Assembly (NCBI GenBank): GCA_947165805.1
Contig: CAMVBT010000045.1
Location: forward strand, 1-11,943
Origin: an uncultured Clostridia bacterium
GTDB taxonomy: Bacteria; Bacillota; Clostridia; Oscillospirales; Ruminococcaceae
Reading direction: 5' to 3'
Length of the DNA stretch: 11,943 bases
In this document: positions 7,675-11,943 of the stretch, piece by piece
Numbering within the stretch: the stretch's first letter is position 1
Layout: each line of letters begins with the position of its first letter
Made by a program: the position numbers and the translations under genes
The notes under the pieces: model-generated
Database searches by the model: none
What the model saw: the letters and a program-made list of their open reading frames with translations, nothing else
What the model was told of the DNA's origin: nothing

Positions 7675-8155
7675 ATCTGCCGCCTCCTTCGTTCTCCAGG
7701 AGTTTTTTCAGCTGCTTTCGTCCGCGCATCAGGCGTGACAGCACCGCGTTCTTTCCCGCACCTGTGATCTTCGCGACTTCCTCGACCGAATAGCCCTCGC
7801 AGTAGTGCATATACATCGCGGTGCGGTTCTTTTCGGGGAGCTTGCGCAGCAGTTCAAATATATGCCCGTTCTCATCGTCCGGGACGCTGCCTGACGGCTC
7901 CGCGGCACTGACGGACAGAGCCGCGGCACGCTTTCTCGCGCGCAGGAGATCGGTGCTCAGATTGATCGTGCAGCGCAGGAGCCACGCCTTTATGTGTTCG
8001 TCATCGCTGAACTCGTTATTGCAGGTGTACAGTTTCAGAAACACCTCCTGCGCAGCGTCGTCCGCGTCATGCGGGTCCTTGCAGCGGCAGAGAGCTGTCC
8101 TGTACACACTCCTGTAAAACAGACGCATACAGCGTTCAAGCTCGGCACCGTTCAT
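7664..8155 (-). CDS. ECF RNA polymerase sigma factor (sigma 2, different subfamily)
   Basis: 163 residues. Region 2 contains DPHDADDAAQEVFLKLY (27-43) and HIKAWLLRCTINLSTDLLR (54-72), both classic ECF sequences. Region 4 (about 98-153) contains LPEKNRTAMYMHYCEGYSVE and the helix-turn-helix around EEVAKITGAGKNAVLSRL. It is closer to the common SigW/RpoE-like pattern than the other two sigma factors here. An in-frame ATG at 8230 would add 25 arginine-rich residues but would read through the predicted promoter. The ATG at 8155 has a G-rich ribosome site and gives a normal ECF N-terminus. It overlaps the downstream membrane protein gene by 11 bases. Confidence 0.95.
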   Translation of the reverse strand: MNGAELERCMRLFYRSVYRTALCRCKDPHDADDAAQEVFLKLYTCNNEFSDDEHIKAWLLRCTINLSTDLLRARKRAAALSVSAAEPSGSVPDDENGHIFELLRKLPEKNRTAMYMHYCEGYSVEEVAKITGAGKNAVLSRLMRGRKQLKKLLENEGGGRYGN

Positions 8156-8161
8156 TCCTGT

Positions 8162-8170
8162 CCCCCCCTT
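8162..8170 (-). promoter_or_regulatory. Ribosome binding site that sets the sigma 2 start
   Basis: Minus-strand AAGGGGGGG, six bases before the ATG at 8155. It is purine-rich but not a textbook AGGAGG; the unbroken G run is unusual. It is the best site near any candidate start of this gene. Confidence 0.6.
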
Positions 8171-8179
8171 TCGTTTCCG

Positions 8180-8221
8180 CCTTCTGACAATAACACGTTC
8201 AGGCAGGCGGAAATATTGCGT
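8180..8221 (-). promoter_or_regulatory. Weak ECF-type promoter candidate of sigma 2
   Basis: CGTG (8197-8194) followed by TTATTGTCAGAAGG resembles the -10 and tail of the other ECF promoters. At the conserved offset the -35 reads ACGCAA instead of GTGTAA, so only part matches. It may belong to a sigma factor with a different -35 preference. An 11-base direct repeat (ACAATAACRCG on the plus strand) lies at 8187-8197 and 8246-8256. Confidence 0.4.
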
Positions 8222-8283
8222 TTCTTCCAAAAATCGTCATTATCAACAATAACGCGCATCTTTTTTTGACGAACGCAGCAAAA

Positions 8284-8315
8284 AGCTCCGTACCGCCGAC
8301 CCGCGGCACGGAGCT
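8284..8315 (-). terminator. Intrinsic terminator after the aldo-keto reductase gene
   Basis: Outer stem AGCTCCGT/ACGGAGCT (8284-8291, 8308-8315), then one A·C mismatch and an inner stem CCGC/GCGG with a 6-base loop. On the minus strand it is followed directly by TTTTT. It lies seven bases past the stop codon. Confidence 0.85.
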
Positions 8316-8322
8316 GTCTTTA

Positions 8323-9318
8323 TCATACCAAAGCCGAAAGTCTGTCGATCTCCGCAAGCTCGTCCGCGGTGAAGTCCGTGTTCTCTGTCGCCTTGATATT
8401 GTCGAGTATCTGTGAGGGCTTCGACGCGCCGATCAGCACGGAGGTGATGACACCGTCGTGCAGGAGCCATGCCAGCGCCATTTCCGCAAGAGTCTGGCCT
8501 CTGTTCTTCGCGATATCGTTCAGCTTTCTGATGTTTCCGAGCTTTTCCTCCGTGACCTGTTCCTCATTCAGGAACCGTCCGTCGGTGCGTACCCGGCTGT
8601 CGTCCGGTATACCGTTGAAGTACCTGTCCGTCAGCATACCCTGCGCAAGCGGCGAAAAGCAGATGATACCCTTTCCGAGCCGCTGAGATGTCTCTTTCAG
8701 GCCGTTGCGCTCGATGCTCCTGTCGAGTATATTGTATCTGTTCTGATTTATGACAAAAGGAGTGTGCAGCTCATTCAGTATTGCGGCAGCCTTTCCGAGA
8801 GTTTCGCCGTCGTAATTCGAGAGCCCGACATACAGCGCTTTGCCGCTGCGTACGATCTGATCGAGTGCGCACATAGTCTCTTCAAGCGGAGTGTCCGGAT
8901 CCATGCGGTGATGATAGAAGATATCCACATAGTCGAGCCCGAGCCTTTTCAGGGACTTGTCAAGGCTTGCGATCAGGTATTTCCTGCTGCCCCGGTCTCC
9001 GTAAGGCCCCGGCCACATATAGTATCCGGCCTTCGTGGATATTATCATCTCGTCGCGGTTGGGCGCGAAATGCTCTTTCAGTATCCTGCCGAAGTTCTCC
9101 TCGGCGCTGCCGCCCTTGGGGCCGTAGTTATTCGCGAGATCAAAGTGAGTTATGCCGTTGTCGAAGGCGGTGAAGCACATCTGCTCCATGTTGGCATAGA
9201 CCCCGGTATCACCGAAATTGTGCCACAGACCGAGTGACACGGCAGGCAGCAAAAGGCCGCTTTTGCCGCAGCGGTTGTACTTCATTCTGTCATAGCGTTT
9301 TTCGTTTGCGGTATACAT
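8323..9318 (-). CDS. yghZ: Aldo-keto reductase, YghZ/Gpr (L-glyceraldehyde 3-phosphate reductase) family
   Basis: 331 residues, close to the family length. It aligns throughout with E. coli YghZ/Gpr, a cytoplasmic NADPH-dependent aldo-keto reductase reported to reduce L-glyceraldehyde 3-phosphate and other toxic aldehydes. Shared blocks include RCGKSGLLLPAVSLGLWHNF, THFDLANNYG, STKAGYYMWPGPYG, LGLDYVDIFYHHRMD and SVLIGASKPSQI. The catalytic tetrad is D60, Y65, K96 and H137. The C-terminus stops at LSALV, shorter than in E. coli. The start at 9318 has a perfect AGGAGG six bases upstream (9325-9330); an ATG at 9363 lacks such a site. The exact substrate cannot be read from sequence. It is a single-gene unit with a consensus housekeeping promoter and a terminator, apparently independent of the surrounding ECF genes. 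Confidence 0.93.
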   Translation of the reverse strand: MYTANEKRYDRMKYNRCGKSGLLLPAVSLGLWHNFGDTGVYANMEQMCFTAFDNGITHFDLANNYGPKGGSAEENFGRILKEHFAPNRDEMIISTKAGYYMWPGPYGDRGSRKYLIASLDKSLKRLGLDYVDIFYHHRMDPDTPLEETMCALDQIVRSGKALYVGLSNYDGETLGKAAAILNELHTPFVINQNRYNILDRSIERNGLKETSQRLGKGIICFSPLAQGMLTDRYFNGIPDDSRVRTDGRFLNEEQVTEEKLGNIRKLNDIAKNRGQTLAEMALAWLLHDGVITSVLIGASKPSQILDNIKATENTDFTADELAEIDRLSALV

Positions 9319-9324
9319 TCTGTA

Positions 9325-9330
9325 CCTCCT
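9325..9330 (-). promoter_or_regulatory. Ribosome binding site that sets the reductase start
   Basis: Perfect AGGAGG on the minus strand, six bases before the ATG at 9318. Confidence 0.8.
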
Positions 9331-9345
9331 GTTGATCGGAAAGCG

Positions 9346-9361
9346 GCGCTCTTTTGAGCGC
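9346..9361 (-). promoter_or_regulatory. Hairpin in the reductase mRNA leader
   Basis: GCGCTC-TTTT-GAGCGC: six perfect pairs, mostly G·C, with a 4-base loop, about 15 bases upstream of the ribosome site. There is no T run after it, so it is not a terminator. It may affect mRNA stability or ribosome loading. Confidence 0.45.
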
Positions 9362-9387
9362 ACGGACGGATAGGAAATATATTCAAA

Positions 9388-9403
9388 GTGATACAGCTAT
9401 CAC
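9388..9403. promoter_or_regulatory. Inverted repeat GTGATA-N4-TATCAC, candidate operator of the reductase gene
   Basis: Perfect 6-base arms around CAGC, roughly 30-45 bases downstream of the expected transcription start. A further GTGATA half-site (9448-9443) overlaps the -10 of the same promoter. This pattern suits a dimeric repressor; the regulator is not in the window. Confidence 0.5.
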
Positions 9404-9438
9404 CGAATATCGTTTTTTGCGCTGTCATATCCGCCTAT

Positions 9439-9467
9439 ATTATATCACGAACTCCTCGATCTGTCAA
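9439..9467 (-). promoter_or_regulatory. Consensus housekeeping promoter of the reductase gene
   Basis: Perfect TTGACA (9467-9462), 17-base spacer and perfect TATAAT (9444-9439) on the minus strand. Expected start near 9432, giving a leader of about 110 bases before the reductase ATG. Confidence 0.85.
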
Positions 9468-9472
9468 ACAGA

Positions 9473-9500
9473 GACCCGGGAGAGCTCTGTCTACCGGGTC
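9473..9500 (-). terminator. Possible terminator after the cell-wall-binding protein gene
   Basis: Stem GACCCGG/CCGGGTC (9473-9479, 9494-9500) with a 14-base loop that holds AGAGCTCT. The following minus-strand sequence (CTCTGTTTGACAG) has only a short T run, so termination may be incomplete. The hairpin ends six bases before the -35 of the reductase promoter. Confidence 0.5.
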
Positions 9501-9518
9501 ATAGCTGTCTTCGCGGCT

Positions 9519-11102
9519 TTACCGCTGTCCGCTTACTATGTAGACTGTATAATAACAGTCTCCGCTTATCACCACATCGTTTTCGGTGTATTCGTCCCAC
9601 GATGCGTGTATCTCATAGATATAGCCGCCCGTCTTCGGCGTGAAGCTCATATCCTCGACCGGAACGGTCTCATATTTATTGTAGGCGTCATAGTCGCCCT
9701 TGTATATGTCGCTCCAGCACTTTACTCCGATCTTTTCCGGCAAGTGTGCCGGGTCGAACGAAAGCCCGACGCTTTCACCGGCCGCGATGCTCACCGGATG
9801 TTCAAAACATTCGCTGTGCAGGCAGCCGACGGTATCGGTCTCCGACATATTTGCCGTGCCGAGATCGGGGTAGCCGTTGGACCACGACGAAGTGCCTTCA
9901 ATAGCCTGTACGCTTTGTTCCCCCGCCGACAATGTCAGGGCGGGCGGACCGATCATCTTTCTCTTTTGGCCGGACAGCGGCAGCTCCGGTATCTCCGTTA
10001 CCGTCACATCGAGCCAGAGGTGCTCCATATTGCTTGTCCAGGCCATATAGTCAACATCTTCGTTTTCCGGATTTTTGATATCTTCTTTATGTTCCGCTAT
10101 TTTTTTCGTCATCAGCTTTTTCAGCTTCTTTTCGGAGATATTGTTCCGGTAAGTGTATTTTCCGGTCTCCCTGTCATACTCGTTAAAGCCGCCGAATAGC
10201 CCGTAGGACGTGAGCGATATATCCCTGTCTCCGTCCCATAATGTGCGCGCGAAAACATAAGGCTCTTTATAAAAATCGTCGCTGCTTATATATTTCCAGT
10301 CGAGCCCGTAAGCGTTGAACATCATATCGAGCTTCAGCTTCCCGTTTTTCAGCACGAGCAGCCTGTTCAGCAGCTCAAGGCGTCCCGCGGTCACATCGGG
10401 CATTCTTTCCTTATCGGTCTTACCGTCATAGTCCCTGCTGAACCTGTCGGGGGAGTAAAGTGTCGGGATATAGAGCTCGAACCCGCTCTTACGGTCGCTG
10501 CTGTCTTTATATCCTACCTCCGGCCAAATTATCAGCTTATCACCGACGGAAAGCTGATCTGCGACCGCGAGCGGCACTTCAAGCTCATACTCGGTGTTGT
10601 CCCGCACATAGGCTTTCGCTTTCTTCGCGCTGACGCCGTTTCCTCCGGGGTATCTCTCCGTCGGCTCGTTTATGATCTCATTCCGCGACACCTTTATTTT
10701 TACCGTATTGCCGAATTTCTCCGCTTCGCTGTACCGGCTGTAATACGTCTTTCCGTCCCAGACGCCGTTATCCCCGAACCAGCTGAAACGCCCCTCCTTT
10801 CCCATTTTCACTTCCGCCCAGCCGGTGACCATTCTGCCTTTTTTATCAACGCAGCGGTAAAGTCCCTGCTTGTTCTTTATCCATGTGTTTTTCAGGCGCA
10901 CGCCGTCCTTGTAGTAATACTTCGTGCCGTTCTTCGCCGTCGCCCAGCCCGTGAACTTCCCCTTTTCCGCGCCGCTGTCCGAATAACGGTATGTCACGCC
11001 GTCAACGGTTTTCAGGCTGTCCGCGCACGCCGTTACGGACGCGCAGGTCATCGCCGTCACAGCCGCCAGAGCTGCTGCAAATACTTTAAGCTTCCTTTTC
11101 AT
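9519..11102 (-). CDS. Secreted protein with cell-wall-binding repeats
   Basis: 527 residues. Signal peptide 1-27: KRKLK, a hydrophobic core, and cleavage after ACA. Residues about 33-118 carry aromatic repeats of the choline/cell-wall-binding type (GVTYRYSDSGAEKGKFTGWA, TKYYYKDGVRLKNTWI, GLYRCVDKKGRMVTGWAEV, FSWFGDNGVWDGKTYY), which anchor proteins to the wall. The middle (130-380) is unassigned. The last ~140 residues (PPALTLSAGEQSVQAIEGTS up to GGYIYEIHASWDEY) resemble a C-terminal domain common in uncharacterised Clostridia surface proteins. There is no recognisable catalytic domain. The ribosome site at 11102 is weak (GAGA about seven bases upstream), but the signal peptide supports this start. 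Its promoter is ECF-type, so it is a likely output of the local sigma factors. Confidence 0.88.
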   Translation of the reverse strand: MKRKLKVFAAALAAVTAMTCASVTACADSLKTVDGVTYRYSDSGAEKGKFTGWATAKNGTKYYYKDGVRLKNTWIKNKQGLYRCVDKKGRMVTGWAEVKMGKEGRFSWFGDNGVWDGKTYYSRYSEAEKFGNTVKIKVSRNEIINEPTERYPGGNGVSAKKAKAYVRDNTEYELEVPLAVADQLSVGDKLIIWPEVGYKDSSDRKSGFELYIPTLYSPDRFSRDYDGKTDKERMPDVTAGRLELLNRLLVLKNGKLKLDMMFNAYGLDWKYISSDDFYKEPYVFARTLWDGDRDISLTSYGLFGGFNEYDRETGKYTYRNNISEKKLKKLMTKKIAEHKEDIKNPENEDVDYMAWTSNMEHLWLDVTVTEIPELPLSGQKRKMIGPPALTLSAGEQSVQAIEGTSSWSNGYPDLGTANMSETDTVGCLHSECFEHPVSIAAGESVGLSFDPAHLPEKIGVKCWSDIYKGDYDAYNKYETVPVEDMSFTPKTGGYIYEIHASWDEYTENDVVISGDCYYTVYIVSGQR

Positions 11103-11138
11103 GCCGGTCTCTTGTCATTTTTACGGGCATTTTTCAGC

Positions 11139-11180
11139 CCCTCATATATAATAACGTTAAAAAGAGCAGTCCTGTGACGC
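11139..11180 (-). promoter_or_regulatory. ECF-type promoter of the cell-wall-binding protein gene
   Basis: Minus-strand GCGTCAC (11180-11174) and CGTT (11156-11153), the same 24-base offset as at the other sites, then ATTATATATGAG. It is the most diverged of the four good copies: GCGTCAC in place of GTGTCAC and CGTT in place of CGTC. It lies back to back with the sigma 3 promoters. Confidence 0.6.
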
Positions 11181-11245
11181 TTTCCGGAATTATTTGTATG
11201 CTTGCACAAGCTTTTTCGTCATAAAGCACAATTATGAGCCCGCAC

Positions 11246-11274
11246 TTGCGCCGTGCCGCGATCTGCGGTATAAT
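11246..11274 (+). promoter_or_regulatory. Housekeeping-like promoter upstream of sigma 3
   Basis: TTGCGC (11246-11251), 17-base spacer, TATAAT (11269-11274). Perfect -10, half-matched -35. It sits upstream of the ECF promoter of the same gene, as at sigma 1. Confidence 0.5.
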
Positions 11275-11300
11275 AAAAATAAAAAAAAATTACGGAAAAA

Positions 11301-11342
11301 GTGTAAGTTTTCGGTGCTGAAACTCGTCTTTATTTACAGAAA
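11301..11342 (+). promoter_or_regulatory. ECF-type (autoregulatory) promoter of sigma 3
   Basis: GTGTAAG (11301-11307) and CGTC (11325-11328), then TTTATTTACAGAAA. From the -10 onward 16 of 18 bases match the lipoprotein promoter over 9 kb away. The ribosome site AGAGGTGA (11356-11363) follows, nine bases before the ATG. Confidence 0.75.
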
Positions 11343-11372
11343 GAAAAAACGGGTCAGAGGTGACAGACAGGA

Positions 11373-11924
11373 ATGAATGACAGTAAGATAATAGAGCTGT
11401 ATTTTGCCCGCTCGGAAAGCGCGATAACCGAGACCGACAAGAAATACGGAGGCTGCTGCCGCAGCACGGCATACGGCATACTCGGCAGCCGTGAGGACAG
11501 CGAGGAATGTGTCAACGATACATACCTTAAGGTTTGGAACGCCATACCGCCCGCGCGTCCGGACAGGCTCGGGGCGTTCGTCATACGGATCGTGCGCAAC
11601 CTCGCGCTGGATATGTTCAGAAAGCGCGGCTCGCACGCAAAGACCGCGGCGGCGAACTTCGACGAGATAGCGGAATTCCTGCCCGCGTCGGATAACGTCG
11701 AGGGCGAGATCGACCGCAGGACTGTGCTCGATGCGATAGAAAGGTTCCTGCTGACGCTGCCGAAGGAGAAGCGCGTAATGTTCGTGCGGCGGTACTTCTA
11801 TTGCAGCTCATACAGGGAGATAGCGGACGCCCTGCTCACCACCGAGGACAGGGTAGCCGTGACTCTGCACCGCGTTCGCGAGAAGCTGCGCGGATATCTG
11901 GAAAAGGAGGGTATCGGGATATGA
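11373..11924 (+). CDS. ECF RNA polymerase sigma factor (sigma 3, paralogue of sigma 1)
   Basis: 183 residues. Region 2 contains SREDSEECVNDTYLKVWNAI and IRIVRNLALD; region 4 (about 115-175) contains LPKEKRVMFVRRYFYCSSYR and REIADALLTTEDRVAVTLHR. Region 2 is about 71% identical to sigma 1 (57/80 by hand), while the linker and region 4 differ more. The two may therefore share a -10 sequence but differ in -35 reading or in partner. It is the only complete gene on the plus strand and diverges from the cell-wall-binding gene across 270 bases. Its stop overlaps the next start (ATGA), and AAGGAGGG is encoded by its LEKEG tail, as in sigma 1. Confidence 0.95.
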   Translation: MNDSKIIELYFARSESAITETDKKYGGCCRSTAYGILGSREDSEECVNDTYLKVWNAIPPARPDRLGAFVIRIVRNLALDMFRKRGSHAKTAAANFDEIAEFLPASDNVEGEIDRRTVLDAIERFLLTLPKEKRVMFVRRYFYCSSYREIADALLTTEDRVAVTLHRVREKLRGYLEKEGIGI

Positions 11925-11943
11925 GGCGTGAAGAGCTTGTAAT
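11921..11943 (+). CDS. Start of a gene coupled to sigma 3, cut by the window edge
   Basis: ATG overlaps the sigma 3 stop (ATGA), with AAGGAGGG (11904-11911) nine bases upstream. Only MRREELV is visible. By analogy with the sigma 1 operon it is probably a membrane partner or anti-sigma-like protein; the seven visible residues cannot prove this. Confidence 0.7.

Noticed and set aside
6769..7767. Plus-strand open frames of 332 and 249 codons with an internal repeat
   Set aside because: The repeat is simply the reverse reading of the 117-bp duplication in the real minus-strand gene.
8156..8230. 25-residue N-terminal extension of sigma 2
   Set aside because: It is Arg-rich, not ECF-like, overlaps the promoter candidate, and has a poorer ribosome site than the ATG at 8155.
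8235..8254. Imperfect inverted repeat CGTCATT-N6-AATAACG upstream of sigma 2
   Set aside because: One mismatch in seven pairs and AT-rich arms; too weak to call as an operator or hairpin.

Overview
The window looks like chromosomal DNA of a Gram-positive gut or rumen Clostridia bacterium, most likely a Ruminococcus-like member of the Oscillospiraceae. This rests on moderately GC-rich third positions, strong AGGAGG-type ribosome sites, a lipoprotein with a long Thr/Ala linker, a secreted protein with cell-wall-binding repeats, and several ECF sigma factor/membrane protein pairs. The genus is inferred from style, not from a marker gene. There are no RNA genes, CRISPR arrays, insertion sequences or phage genes.

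Layout: (1) 1-1954, minus: large lipoprotein whose C-terminus runs off the window. (2) 2083-5198, minus: ECF sigma factor followed, with an ATGA overlap, by an 852-residue single-pass membrane protein whose outer part contains a degenerate M23-peptidase-like domain. (3) 5362-8155, minus: a second ECF sigma factor of another subfamily, overlapping a 770-residue single-pass membrane protein with a 39-residue tandem duplication. (4) 8323-9318, minus: an aldo-keto reductase of the YghZ/Gpr family with its own housekeeping promoter. (5) 9519-11102, minus: secreted protein with cell-wall-binding repeats. (6) 11373-11924, plus: a third ECF sigma factor, a close paralogue of the one in (2), again coupled by ATGA to a gene cut by the right edge.

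The most interesting signal is regulatory. Four transcription starts (lipoprotein, sigma 1, cell-wall-binding protein, sigma 3) carry an ECF-type promoter of the form TGTMA(C)-N17-CGT with the same spacing to the base, and in three of them the match continues into a TATWTACAGAA tail. A fifth, weaker copy precedes sigma 2. Sigma 1 and sigma 3 each also have a housekeeping-like TATAAT promoter just upstream. The window therefore reads as an autoregulated ECF network: paralogous sigma factors, each paired with a transmembrane partner that probably senses or sequesters, driving surface proteins. The aldo-keto reductase is the exception.

Three sigma/reductase start codons were set shorter than the longest reading frames. 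In two cases the longer form would run through the predicted promoter.
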